Origin: Tricholoma matsutake
Taxonomy: Eukaryota; Basidiomycota; Agaricomycetes; Agaricales; Tricholomataceae
NCBI GenBank assembly: GCA_026075535.2
Contig: AP026542.1
Location: 12,338,001 to 12,402,000, forward strand
Direction of reading: 5' to 3'
Length of the DNA: 64,000 bases
The notes beneath the pieces were generated by a model. It had not been told where the DNA came from. It saw only the letters and a list, made by a program, of their open reading frames with translations, and did not search any database. Position numbers and translations under genes: made by a program. Position 1 is the stretch's first letter; each line of letters begins with the position of its first letter. Positions 45,165-56,749 of the stretch are shown here, piece by piece.

Positions 45165-45600
45165 TTGTCGGGTTGGGCCATGGCTATGCCTGGCGTGAAC
45201 GAGTCCTCACTTCATTGACTTTTTTTTTTAGTGTCTGCATTTATTTTCTTTTGATGCAAGTAAGATAATATGTACAGTTGTAGACCTTATGGTATAAAAC
45301 CTACCAATGAGCTTGGAATAATGTATAGGACTAAAACACAATAGCCTGAAAATCACAAAGCATGGTGCCATCTAGTAGAATCAGGTAACAAGGCAGAGGT
45401 GATATCACCAAAAAAAGGTTTTAGCATGATATATCAAACAAGTAACAAGTATTGAAGTAACAGTAATTACTAATGAAGCAGGACAGTATTTTTGAAATTT
45501 TTACAGGATGAAAGCTTCATGACTCACACTGTATACCATTAGGCATAAATAGCAATGTTTGCCTGTTTACCTTTGCAATGTAGAAGATCTGTAGTGGGTA
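45165..45600. other. No gene seen
   Basis: AT-rich sequence between the hAT-like relic and the Helitron coding region. It should hold the Helitron 3' end (hairpin and CTRR), but I could not place it with confidence. Confidence 0.3.
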
Positions 45601-45604
45601 GTAA

Positions 45605-46607
45605 TCATCCATCACATTCCATGTTGGCACCAGTAGAAATGCCATCATGAAACCATATTTGTTCATTGATCATGACACGTGAAGTGTAATGCAGTTCTCC
45701 ATAGTATATAACACCCTGTAGTTTCATAGTACAAGATTGATTATCTCTAGAAGTAATTGTTACGTCTGGATCTATACATATTTCTTTGCCTTCAAACTCA
45801 AATACAATGAGATCTGGAATCCTCGAAAATGAGTAAGTGTGCTGAAGGCACTGATTGCATTCTTGACATAAAAGGCTCTTCTTTGTAATTCTGAATCCAG
45901 TCTGTTGTTGATACATAAGGATTTGTGCCAGCAGATAAAATGTATGAATAAATAGAGTGACATTGGCTATGGGTGATAGAATGTCCCTCCCTGCAGGTAA
46001 GCTGGGAAGACACCATCTCTGTAGGTGCTTTAAACATGTACTCTAAGAGCCTGACCACAGATGTATATCTGCCCCAGCATAGGCCAGCCAATTGTAAATC
46101 ATCTAAGCCCATTCTAAATGTGTCTCTAACAGATTCTAATGAAGTTTGATTATAAGAGTGATTATTAAATCCATTACAGATCTCTTCTAGCAAGTTACAG
46201 TTCATGCTATAAAAGAATTGTTTCCAGTGTGTTGGATTATTCCTCCAAAGTGAGTATAATATAGTAAATACAGAATCATATGCACAGCTGTTATTACTCC
46301 ATATTAAACCAGTTGGAGGTGAAATCTGAAATGTTGCACTACCATATGCCATGTGAGCTATATTGTGACTGGTTTTTGCCTTTTTTTTTATGTGTTCAGT
46401 TGTGGAATTATCAGTTATCATACTGATTTTTCTTTTTGAGGACTTAATTGAAGCAGAAGTGGGATTAGCTTTTGCAGGAGCAGCTGTAGCATGCTTCTTC
46501 TGTTTTTCTACAATTTTCCATCTGACATCTTCTATTTCAGGTTCTAATAAAGGATCTCTGGAATTCCACCTAATGGATTTGTGCACAGCTGATGGTACAT
46601 AATGCAT
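45605..46607 (-). pseudogene. Helitron C-terminal cysteine-protease-like domain
   Basis: It follows the helicase in frame after one TGA (FRQ*KEMHY, normally Arg). After a basic linker it reads GLIWSNNSCAYDSVFTILYS, which looks like the Cys box of ubiquitin-specific proteases (family C19). A Cys pair (TCREGH..SQC) and, after a frameshift near 45920, a second pair (CQECNQC) could bind zinc. The end reads GVIYYGELHYTSRVMINEQI then WFHDGI, which looks like the His box. Catalysis is an inference from these two boxes. Related C-terminal domains occur in other Agaricomycete Helitrons. Confidence 0.6.
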
Positions 46608-46613
46608 TCCTTT

Positions 46614-48110
46614 TCATTGTCTAAAAGCCATGATTAGCATATTTCTCTGTTCACCAACCACACTTCTGTGCAATTTCCCATTATATCTCAAGTCAGTAAT
46701 TTCATCAAGCAACTCTAGCTCTCTGAATTCTTGTCTTAAGGCACCAGAAGCACCACCTGTAATTTTCTGAGGATGAAATGACTGTGTTATTAGTGTACCA
46801 GCTGCAGTTGCACTGTGTGACAATGCTGTGTAGTAAGACTGATGAGAATGATTATCATTAAGGTTTACCACATTATAAGGCCTTGTTTTACCTTGAGAAG
46901 CATAGTCTGTCATAGAAAAGTTGGGAAGTACCTCTATCTGAGTTCTTGACACATGTACTTTTGAATCATCAGGTAAAGAACAGTAAATTGGATTTGTAGT
47001 TTTGTATAAAGGTACAACATTTTCAGGAAGTCCATCAAATTTAACATTAGATGGAGGATTGGTCAATTTGACAAAAAGTGTTTCCAATGTTGGTTGACCA
47101 TGTGCACCAGGTGATACTTTCCAGTCACATACTGTAGCTTCTTGACCTTTTGTAATAAAAAGTTATGTAGCACCATTATATCTTATCATCACAGGTAAGC
47201 CTTTACACAAGGATAATGTGCCAGCTATATGTCTGTCATTTGTACTATATGGCTGATTCCAAAGCACCTGTTGCAACTTGTCTGATATCTTGTTAAGCTT
47301 AACTACAGAACCTTTGAATTTGGATTTCTCTGAGCAGACTTTTCGAGTATCTTCAGAGTAAAAGTGTGTTAATACTTGTCCAGTTTCAGCAGCAAAGCGT
47401 TCTGAGCCAAGCTTGTTAATCTCATCCTTATGGACATTTAGTGCAGTAATAATTGATATATCACAGAACTTGTCATCACATACAGATGGTTGTCCAGATA
47501 TGGGGGATGATATAAGTGTTTGTAAAAATGCAATATCTGTAGGTGTACAGGCCTTATACCTCATATTTTCTAATGCAGTGTGAAATTTAGCATTTTCTGG
47601 AGTCTGGCGTTTTTGTCTCATGTTTTCCCAAAGTATAACCACTGTAGTTACTTGATGTCATAAAGATTTACCTATTGCTTCCTCCTGAGATCTCTGAGTT
47701 GATGCAATAGCCCCAATATTTTGCTGTATAAAGAAGTTCCTTCACCATCTACAACTGGTGGTAGCTGTGCAAAATCACCTGCAAATATCATACTTAAACC
47801 TCCAAAAGGCTGCTCTGGTATGTTTAATGCAATAGCAAGCTGACATGAGATATGATACATATCATGACAAGATAACATAGAGACCTCATCCAAGAAAATA
47901 TAGTCTACTCCAATAAGTCTAGATCTCACCTGAGCTTAATTTGAAAGTCCTTTCTCATTATAGTCACTAATACCAAAAAGTGAGTGATAAGTCGATCCCC
48001 CAAGCAAGGCAGCTGTACTTCCTGTTGGTGCTACTACAATAAATCAATATGATTCATTTCTTTCTTTGAAAAAGGCTTTTAAAGCTTTTAGACTTGAGAC
48101 TTGCCAGTTC
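46614..48110 (-). pseudogene. Helitron helicase, C-terminal part (motifs after Walker A)
   Basis: Directly after the break point the frame reads SQV-like sequence, LKALKAFFKERNE, APTGSTAALLGGSTYHSLFG (motif Ia region), then GVDYIFLDEVSML (Walker B) and MIFAGDFAQLPPVV (motif III). Later pieces are VTTVVILWENMRQKRQTPEN, MRYKACTPTDIAFL, LSLCKGLPVMIRYN and SMTDYASQGKTRPYNVVNL (motif V/VI region). Frameshifts near 47700 and stops near 47650 and 47930 divide it. A PIF1-type helicase unwinds DNA during rolling-circle transfer. Confidence 0.85.
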
Positions 48111-48115
48111 CAGCC

Positions 48116-48516
48116 TGTTAGGAAACCACCCCATTACCTAATAAACTTTCATTTTTATTTTATTATGTTGAATTATGCTACATGATGCCAAATGATGCTA
48201 CACTTTGATAGTGTGAGAATTTTATTTCGCATGCATCAAAATGTACGCGCATGTACGAGTGTGTCAGTAACAACAATGTACAATATATGTAACATAGTAT
48301 ATAAACCCTAAATATATGCCTAGGGGACCCCAGTTGTGTTCTCTTAGGTATTCCACCTACACTTTTGGTGTGAAAGGCCTTTGTCAACAAACTCACCTAT
48401 TAATAACCCCTCGCATCAAAACCATCAGTTCCCCATCATGAGCGCGGATCCCGCCCCCTTCTTGTAGAGAGAACCCGCACGGTCTTAGCTAGCAGATAGT
48501 GGGTGTTGCCCTAACA
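48116..48516 (+). repeat. Element C 5' LTR (401 bp)
   Basis: It starts TGTTAGGAAACCACCCC and ends GCCCTAACA. A TATA-like ACATAGTATATAAACCC lies near 48290. Confidence 0.93.
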
Positions 48517-49004
48517 GAAGAACACCACTTCCCATATCAGTGCACCTTCTCTTACTTGTGCATATGTCATTGTTTCACCATGCCACATCCGATTACTCAC
48601 CCTTTCGGCACAAGCCGGAAGTACTTGTACATATGTAATCTACCTTTTCTTTCATAAGCCGATGCCAGGCCTCGCCTTACATTGCAACCGCCAGTGATTG
48701 AGAGGCAGCACTCATCATTAGGACAGCTGCAACCAGACAACCAATTGGATCTGGTTTAGTTACAATTTACATCACTCTATTCGGATGACTATTTTAGTTA
48801 CAAGCCAAATTCAGTGTTATCTCCGAGATCAGGCACTGGTGGAAGGGAAATTGATCTGAAGTGCCAAAATAGGCGCCTGATGAACGATGAACGATTGACA
48901 AATGATTGATGAACTGTATCATGTGACCTGTAAACATTTGGAGAGGTTTTGAAGAACAAGTCTTGAAATTGTCGAAGAAGTGACTCATCACAGATTTTAC
49001 AATT

Positions 49005-49958
49005 ATGTCTGAACCTTCAACTTCTAATCCTGGTCCTAATCCTTTTCCCACACCAGCACTAGAGGCAAAGATTGATGCACTTACAGTGCAAAGGTCGCAA
49101 TTAGTGTCAGTATTGGCAGCATCACAGCCCAGACAAGTGGAAGTACAGCCAGAGATGATAGGAGAAAGAGATGATGAGATGGAGGAGATGGTGGAGTGGA
49201 TATCACAGGAGGATGAGATGGCAGAGAAATCCGGGAATGGAAAAGTGCACTTACCTAAGTACACACCCCTGCAAATCTTTGATGGTACCATGGAGAATAC
49301 AAAATCCTTTATGAGCTCTATAGTATTGTACATCCATGGGAGGAAGCCAGAGTTTCATACAGCCGAGTCTAGGATTATGTTTGCTCTCTCATACATTCAG
49401 GGGGGGAAAGCACAGTTCTGGAGAAATGAGGCTATTAATCAAATTGCCACGGGAAATAAACCATTTGCAACCTTCAAGGAATTTCTGGAGAGATTGGAGG
49501 CACAGCTTGGAGACCCTAATCCAAAGGCGACAGCCAATGCTAAATTAAAAACCATGCGCCAAGGTTCCTTAACGGCGGATGAATTTATTTTGCAGTTCAA
49601 AGCAGAAGCTTTGCAAACAGACATGGGAGAAGCCACATTGGTAGAGTTTTTGAAAGCAGGATTAAATCCCTCTTTATTCAAGTCTATCTACCGACTACCT
49701 TCTATGCCAGAGAAGTTGGATGAGTGGTATAATTGGGCAATGCGCCTTGACTGGCAATATTGGCAGGAACAGGCGGAGTCAAAGTTGATGTATGCAAGTA
49801 GTAAATTTGGAAAGTCATCAGGAGGAAAGTCCAAGAAAGGAAAGGCATCTCGGGTGCAAGCTCCAAGGGCACAGCCACCAGCCATGGCAGTGACACCTAT
49901 AGTTACAGAGTCAGCAGCACCGGCACAGGCAATGGAGGTTGATCAAGCAGGGAGATGA
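49005..49958 (+). CDS. Element C Gag, open 317 codons
   Basis: An unbroken frame from ATG 49005. The N-terminal third is acidic (GERDDEMEEMVEWISQEDE). The capsid domain spans about residues 90-250 (FDGTMENTKSFMSSIVLYIH, ALSYIQGGKAQFWRNEAINQ, FATFKEFLERLEAQLGDPN, LKAGLNPSLFKSIYRLPSM). A basic Ser/Lys stretch follows. It ends at a TGA just before the zinc knuckle (GR*APLKCFNCGQLGHISRN). Element B has the same stop in the same place. Either both copies descend from one already damaged at this codon, or the same CpG was hit twice; read-through is possible but I have no evidence for it. Confidence 0.85.
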   Translation: MSEPSTSNPGPNPFPTPALEAKIDALTVQRSQLVSVLAASQPRQVEVQPEMIGERDDEMEEMVEWISQEDEMAEKSGNGKVHLPKYTPLQIFDGTMENTKSFMSSIVLYIHGRKPEFHTAESRIMFALSYIQGGKAQFWRNEAINQIATGNKPFATFKEFLERLEAQLGDPNPKATANAKLKTMRQGSLTADEFILQFKAEALQTDMGEATLVEFLKAGLNPSLFKSIYRLPSMPEKLDEWYNWAMRLDWQYWQEQAESKLMYASSKFGKSSGGKSKKGKASRVQAPRAQPPAMAVTPIVTESAAPAQAMEVDQAGR

Positions 49959-50413
49959 GCCCCACTTAAATGTTTTAACTGTGGGCAGTTAGGACACATT
50001 TCTAGGAATTGTAGGCAGAAAAGAAAGATTAGGGAAGCTACAATTGAGGAAGTGAAGCCAGAGGAAGGCAAGCAGAAGAATTTTGTGGAAGAGTCCCAGT
50101 GAAGGTTTCCCCATTGGTGACCCAGAATCATTACAATGTATTAGTATCCGAGGAAACCCAGAGCAAATCAGAAAAGGAAATCAAGGAGGAGTATAACCGT
50201 TCTGAATCATGTGACGAAAGGGAGTACAACTGTTGTCAATCATGTGACAATTTTCACATGTCATTTCCGAAAACCCCTAAATTCTTTATTCACTCTGCGC
50301 GAATAGAACCCGAAATCACCTCGACTGTGGGACTGAAGACAGTGGACACGCATGCAGTAATTGATGTGGAAGCATTGCTTGATAGTGGTGCTACAGGATT
50401 ATTTATTAATTGA
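49959..50413 (+). pseudogene. Element C nucleocapsid knuckle and protease start
   Basis: After the Gag stop the knuckle CFNCGQLGHISRNC (CX2CX4HX4C) and basic QKRKIR follow. A frame change near 50100 leads into the protease frame (IEPEITSTVGLKTVDTHA), with the active site ALLDSGATGLFIN. It ends at TGA 50411-50413, where element B has CGA (Arg). Confidence 0.8.
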
Positions 50414-50464
50414 TCCTTAATTACCGGAAATGGTCTTAACACACGCAAGCTGGCACAACCTATA

Positions 50465-52780
50465 ATGGTGTACAATATTGACGGAACAGTCAATTGTGGA
50501 GGAACTATCAAGGAGGAGGTGACTATGATCCTAAAGTATCAGGAGCGAGCCGTATTCAAAGTGTGCAATCTCGGGAACACCAATCTAATAATAGGATGTT
50601 GGTGGTTACAGAAGCATAATCCTGAAATTGATTGGAAAACTGGGAAAGTACAAATGACTCACTGTCCTAAGGAATGTAATGTGTATGGGAGGAAGATGAA
50701 GACAGAAAAAAGGAAAAAGAAAGAGAAAGAACATCCAAGAAAGTATTCTGTTACAATGGAGGAAGTGGAGGATGAGGAAATGCCAAATGAGGAAGTTCCA
50801 ATCATGATCGAGAAAGAAGAGCAGAAGCAAACCTTTAGAACAATCCATGGAGGACAATCATGGGACAAGAATATTGTGAAGGTGGAGAAGCCAGTGGAGG
50901 AATGGGTGCCAAAAGTGTATCATGAACATCTGTCAGTGTTCCAGAAGGAGTCTGAGCGAATGCCAGTGCGGAAGCCATGGGATCATGTGATTGAGATGAA
51001 GCCAGGGTTTGTGCCAAAGAAGTCAAAGGTATATCCATTATCTCTGATGGAACAAGAAGAAGTGGATGCATTCCTGAAGGAGCAATTGCACAAAGGATAC
51101 ATACAACCTTCGAAATCACCGCAGACATCACCAATATTCTTCATGCCCAAAAAAGACCAAAGAAAGAGGATGTGTACCGATTATAGGTATCTGAATGAGT
51201 GGACAGTGAAGAACGCGTACCCCCTGCCATTGATCTCAGAAATAATTGATAAGGTGGGAAAAGCCAAAGTCTTTACAGAATTGGATTTATGATGGGGATA
51301 CAACAATGTACAAATAAAGAAAGGAGATGAGTGGAAGGCTGCATTTGCCATGCATTGAGGATCCTTTGAGCCGCTTGTCATGTTTTTTGGGATGACTAAT
51401 AGTCCCCCGACCTTTCAAAATATGATGAACGACATTTTCAAGGATGTAATAGACAAAGGCGTGGTAATAATATTTATTGACGACATTCTGATATTCACAG
51501 AGGATGAAGAAAATCATGTGGCAATAGTGCAGGAGGTGTTACAGAGGTTGGTGGAGAATGATCTATTTTTGAAACCGGAGAAGTGTGTGTTTGGGGCAAG
51601 CAAGATTGAGTTCCTAGGATTATTGATTGGCCCTGATGGGATCAAAATGGATCCGATCAAGGTACAGGCAATCACAGATTGGCCTGCCCCCACCCATGTC
51701 AAGGAGGTTCAAGCCTTCTTGGGACTCGCAAATTATTATTGTTGCTTTGTGCACAATTTTTCTAAAATTGCCACACCCTTACATAACCTTATGTGAAAGG
51801 GAGTAGTATGGAGGTGGGGAGAGAAGCAGCAGACAGCGTTTGAGGAGTTGAAGAGGAAGTTTGTGGAGGGACCAATATTAGCCCCAGTAGATTTCACGTG
51901 CCCTTTGCGAGTGGAATCTGATGCATCCGATTTTGCTACTGGAGCGGTATTATCAATGCTGTGCGAAGATGACAAATGGCATCCTTGTGCATACTTGTCA
52001 AAAGGGTTGAATGATGTGGAAAGGAATTATGATGTGCATGACAAAGAGATGTTGGGGATAATACGAGCATTGGAGGCGTGGAGGCATTATTTGGAGGGAT
52101 GTACACATGAGATTGAGATCTGGATGGATCATCAAAATCTGCAATACTTCATGTCCGCTAAAAAGCTTAATCGCAGGCAAGTGCATTGGGCACTATTCCT
52201 ATCGTGTTTCAATTTTCACTTGGTCCACAAAGTGGGAAGCTTAATGAGGAAAGCAGATGCATTATCCAGACCTATTGATCATAAAAGGGGGGTGGAGGAG
52301 GACAATAAGAATGTTACCTTACTCAAACCCAAATACTTTTGTATTTGCACTATGCATCAAGGGCATCTATTAATAGATAGCTCAGAAACGGAAATGTCGT
52401 CTAAAATTAGACAATGTTTGGAAATGGACGATGAAGTAGTGGAAGCCATGAAAGCTCTGAAGGGAGAGAAGAAAGGTAATATCAAAGGAGATGAATGGGC
52501 TGCGGAACAAGGGTTGGTGTTGTTTCGAGGAAAAGTGTATGTACCAAAGGATCAGGATTTGCAAAGGGAGATCGTCCGGTTACATCACAATACACCAATT
52601 GCCGGACACCCAGGAAGATGGAAGATGTTGGAATTAGTAATGAGAAATTATTGGTGGCCCGAAATTTCGAAGTATGTGTTGGGGTATGTGGATGGATGTG
52701 ATACATGCATGAGGGGGAAGAAATTTCCAGAAAAACCTGCAGGAAAATTAATGCCGAACCCTATACCTAAAGCACCATAG
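50465..52780 (+). pseudogene. Element C protease end, RT and RNase H
   Basis: Frame 50465-51292 has LIIGCWWLQKHNPEIDW, a Lys/Glu linker and the RT fingers to LDL*WGY (TGA for CGA). RT continues at 51380 with the IFIDDILIF box to TGA 51794 (HNLM*KGV, CGA in B). RNase H is in 51848-52780 (RVESDASDFATGAVLS, YDVHDKEMLGII). It continues to the integrase zinc finger (HHNTPIAGH, CDTCMRGK) and ends at a TAG where B has TGG (KAP*RDI). Confidence 0.9.
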
Positions 52781-52792
52781 CGAGATATATCT

Positions 52793-53933
52793 GTGGATTT
52801 TATTACCAGATTACCCGAGGCTCAAGGGTATGATGCAATATTCATAGTATGCGACCACTTTACAAAGGAGGTCCATATTATTCCTACTACTACAGAAACC
52901 TCATCATTGGGCTTGGCATGCCTCTATCTAAATCAGGTATGGCAGTTACATGGGTTACCCAATACCATTATCTCTGATTGCGGACCCCAATTTGCTTCCG
53001 GGTTTATGTGAGAACTAAACAACATATTGGGAATTCAAAATTATCTATGGCATATCACCTGCAGACTGATGGGCAGACAGAGAGAATGAACCAGGGTTGG
53101 AGCAGTACCTACATATGTTTGTCAACTACCAACAAACTGACTGGCCCAAATGGCTGGCAATTGCTGAATTTTCCCACAAGAACAAATTCCATTCGGCTAC
53201 TTGTATGTCACCCTTTTTCATGAATTATGGATATCATCCTCGCATGGGAGTAGAACCCAGAAGGGAAGTCAAAGTACAATTGGTAGAAGATTTTATATCT
53301 AAGATGCAAAAGGTACAAGAGGAAGTGGAGGCAGCATTGAAGAAAGCACATGATGACATGATGTGACATGCAGATCATACTCGAGTGCACACTCCAGAGT
53401 ACAAAGTTGGTGACTTGGTATGGCTAAGTACCAAGGACCTAAATATTCCATGACCTTCAAGGAAACTTATGGAGAAACAAGTTGGCCCATATGCGATCTC
53501 TAAAGTGATCTCACCTAATGCGGTAGTGCTAAAATTACCCCAATCATTCAAGATTGATCCCGAGATTAACGTATCCCACCTATGCCCTTACTGCCTGCCC
53601 ACTATTCCTGGCCAACAAACTACTCCGCAACCTCCGATAATAGTAGAAGGTGCTCCAGAATACATAGTTGAAGAAATTCTAGACTCACGTCTTCGACAGA
53701 ACAAATTGGAGTTTTTAATAAAGTGGAAAAACTACACCGACAAAAATAATTCATGGGAACCCGAAGAGAATTGTAAGCAAGCGCGTAACGCGATCACCGA
53801 ATTCTTTAAATGTAATCCGAATGCTCCATGTCGCATTGCGAGAATGGTGTATGAGGGGATGAAATTCTGGCCTTACCAAAATTTCACAGAGGGGACAAAC
53901 ATAATATTTTCTTGCCTGGAAGTCGAGGTATAA
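52793..53933 (+). pseudogene. Element C integrase core and chromodomain
   Basis: The core begins VDFITRLPEAQGYDA (first Asp) and has IISDCGPQFASG (second Asp) before TGA 53009-53011 (GFM*ELNN; CGA in B). A frame change near 53095 removes one base after TERMNQ. Later pieces carry FMNYGYHPRMG, GDLVWLSTKDLN, a TGA (NIP*PSR; CGA in B) and a chromodomain (LEFLIKWKNYTDKNNSWEPE). The last piece, 53469-53933, is open to its stop. Confidence 0.9.
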
Positions 53934-53944
53934 AAGGGGGGTAA

Positions 53945-54345
53945 TGTTAGGAAACCACCCCATTACCTAATAAACTTTCATTTTTATTTTATTATGTCGA
54001 ATTATGCTACATGATGCCAAATGATGCTACATTTTGATAGCATGAGAATTTTATTTTGCATGCATCAAAATGTATGCGCATGTATGAGTGCGTCGGTAAC
54101 AACAATGTACAATATATGTAACATAGTATATAACCCCTAAATATATGCCTAGGGGACCCCAGTCCTGTTCTCTTAGGTATTCCACCTACACTTTTGGTGT
54201 GAAAGGCCTTTGTCAACAAACTCACCTATTAATAACCCCTCACATCAAAACCATCAGTTCCCCATCACGAGCGTGGATCCTGCCCCCTTCTTGTAGAGAG
54301 AACCCGCACAGTCTTAGCTAGCAGATAGTGGGTGTCGCCCTAACA
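53945..54345 (+). repeat. Element C 3' LTR (401 bp)
   Basis: Partner of 48116-48516, directly after the polypurine tract. Confidence 0.93.
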
Positions 54346-54350
54346 CAGCC

Positions 54351-55766
54351 ATTCCACCAATATACATTTGTAGAGATTCTGAATAAGGATCACTAGCATG
54401 TGTGGCTACAATGCGAAATGCTTTTTCTTGCTCAGTGTTAAGACTGAATTGCTCAACTATAGTATCAAGGACTTGTTGGGTGTCAGACTTGTGGATTTTT
54501 TTTGTTAGGTAAGATTTATCAGCAATTTTAACAATATTTGAAGACAACTGTTCAAAAGATTCTTCAGATTCATGTTTATGATTTGCAGGCATTCTTTGCT
54601 TTCGCTCTTCCAGAACTTCTTGCTTTTTTTTTTTGGCAACTTCATTTTTCCATTATAATCCTGATAGGATGCGCTGGATTGGTGGAGGGTTCAGCTCAAT
54701 ATTAGAGTGAGTGTTGATCTGGTTTTCAGCAGTCAAACCAAGGTTGGTCATGATATTTTGCATGGTCATAGTTTCCCGTTGCCTTTTCTTCTGTATCAAC
54801 AGACTCAAATGATTGGTCTCCAACTAGATCAGATGGAATAGATAAATCTCCTTCATGGCAATTGTTGGAATTATCAGGACATTGTACAGTATTATTGTGT
54901 TTTGATTTGCTCTTCTTGTAAATTTGTTCTCTCTTGCATCTTCTGATCCAGTCATATAGTGACATGTTCTCAAGCTCAGGTGCACGATAAATATAATCAA
55001 AGACAGGTGAGAGACCTATTATCTTACCCTTCAGTTTCACAAGTGCCACTTTGATTGAAAAGTTTGTTGCTTCTTCTGGGTGCCAGACTTTGTGAGCTTC
55101 AGATACATATGTTTGCCAGTAAAATGGAACAAATTTGTGACTGGTATAGTGATCAGGGTTTCCTAGCAAATACATGGATATCATAATTGCACCCATTTCT
55201 GTTTTTGCTGACAACAAATTTACCACTTTTGCCATCAATCATCTTGCTTTCTCTCTACTTGGCAATGTGCCATTAACAAGTTCCATGTTTTTAGTAAAGA
55301 TTGATTTGATTGATTCAAATATGACATGAGTTTTCAAGGGGGCTTTAGTTATATAATCAGATACATAGATAATTACTGCTTTAATAGCATGCCATTTATT
55401 GTCCATGCAGCCAGTATAAACATGCCGTTTATTTGTACTTCCATCATTATTTTTGTTTCGATTACAACTATGGACATTTGACTTCATGAGAAGATCATTG
55501 ACTGTTTGTGTGAGAATACCCCACCATGTACTTAAATTCTTATATGCAGGACATGTTTCATGAGTATCTGATTTCTTACAAGCAGGAGGAGGAGGCAAAG
55601 GCATGGTTTCTGTTGGATTTTTATATTCTGGCAAATTTTTATTTGAGTCAATCTGTGCCATAACATCTTCTTGTGTGCCATTGAAGTATTCTCCTGAAAC
55701 ACAGCTTTCTAACCATTTAACAAGGTTCCTTTGAAAGTCAGAATCAAATCCAGAATTTTGTGTCAC
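54351..55766 (-). pseudogene. Helitron region between Rep and helicase, with Rep tyrosines
   Basis: The upstream piece (55766-55239) includes WLESCVSGEYFNGTQEDVM and the block AVIIYVSDYITKAPLKTHVI, whose two Tyr in YVSDYITK fit the nucleophile pair of Helitron Rep proteins. A TGA (KAR*LMAKV, Arg expected) leads into 55238-54726 (LSAKTEMGAIMISMYLLGNP, WHPEEA). The last piece (54592-54351) ends LQMYIGGMA, the first half of the Walker A motif. The insertion of element C follows. Confidence 0.85.
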
Positions 55767-56743
55767 ATCTCTTGTGGTGTTAAAGATCCTTTTATCCAGA
55801 GCAAAAGATGCATATGTAATGTGAGCTGGCCTTGTTGTTCAACAGTCCCATAATATGCCTTAGTATCTCCATACAATCCATGGTGTTTGGATTTTACACC
55901 CAATAAATCTTCAATAAAGGTTTGCACCATAAAGTGAAAAAATTGAGCACTTGCTACTGGATTTTTGCATATACAACGAATTCTATCACTTTCATCTAGT
56001 ATACAAGGCTCAAACTTAGTATCTGTTCCAGCATAATAGAGACATATAGGATGCTTAACATCAGCAGGAGATAAAGTTATATACCAGGATGGTGCCCCAC
56101 GATGATTTACTAATGACCAAATTTCATTCCGCATGTATTTTTTACTTGTCATTGATCCTTTGACATTTCCAGCAATATGATCCAAGTCTTTTATAACTTG
56201 AAAACAATTTTCCTCTTCATCAGTTTCAGCTGCAACATAATCTCCACCAGAGAGCTTGTCAATTAAAGCATTCAGAACACTCTGATCAAGATTTAGAAGT
56301 CTGTCTGTAATAGCCTGGAACTTGCTTTTCTCAGCAAGTAAAAAGCTCTGAGTTGTACTTGTTTTAATTTGTTCATGGCTAAATGCAACAAAAGGAAAAT
56401 TGACATCAGTCTGAAATATTTTGTCATGATACATTAGCAAATGTCTTTTGTGCTCTTTGTCAGACAAACCTACTGAGCCAATACCTCCTAGTCCATATGG
56501 AAATAACCAGAGAAACATCTTAGGATAAAGTTGTGGATTATCCCATGTAGATTCAGCTTTATCACTATGACCAATGACCAGAAAATTTCCCTGAGAATTT
56601 AAATGCTTAAGTGCAAGTGCTTTTAGTCTGTTAGTGGTCATAGTATCCAATTTCTGTCCTGTCAGGCCATGTACAGTATATACACAATCACCTTTAGCAG
56701 TACCATCTTCATCATCCATATCATGTAGACTAGTTCCTTCCAA
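55763..56743 (-). pseudogene. Helitron Rep (Helitron_like_N) domain with HUH motif
   Basis: The 326-codon frame contains FPYGLGGIGSVGLSDKEHKR, SQGNFLVIGHS, APSWYITLSPADVKHPICLY and the HUH-type motif GQLTLHMHLLLWIKG, which binds the metal for strand nicking. It breaks at a small frameshift (TPQEM*, then MTQNSGFD in the next frame). These are the standard landmarks of the Helitron replication initiator. It acts by rolling-circle nicking together with the tyrosines in the following piece. Confidence 0.9.
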
Positions 56744-56749
56744 TGTTTT

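Larger units (their letters stand above)
48116..54345 (+). mobile_element. Full-length Ty3/gypsy element C (same family as B)
   Basis: LTRs of 401 bases at 48116-48516 and 53945-54345 flank a plus-strand gag-pol. The target duplication CAGCC is exact (48111-48115 and 54346-54350). A polypurine tract (AAAAGGGGGGTAA) precedes the right LTR. The insertion lies in the Helitron Walker A codons. By eye the LTRs differ at about 20 of 401 positions, most of them CpG against TpG or CpA. Confidence 0.95.
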
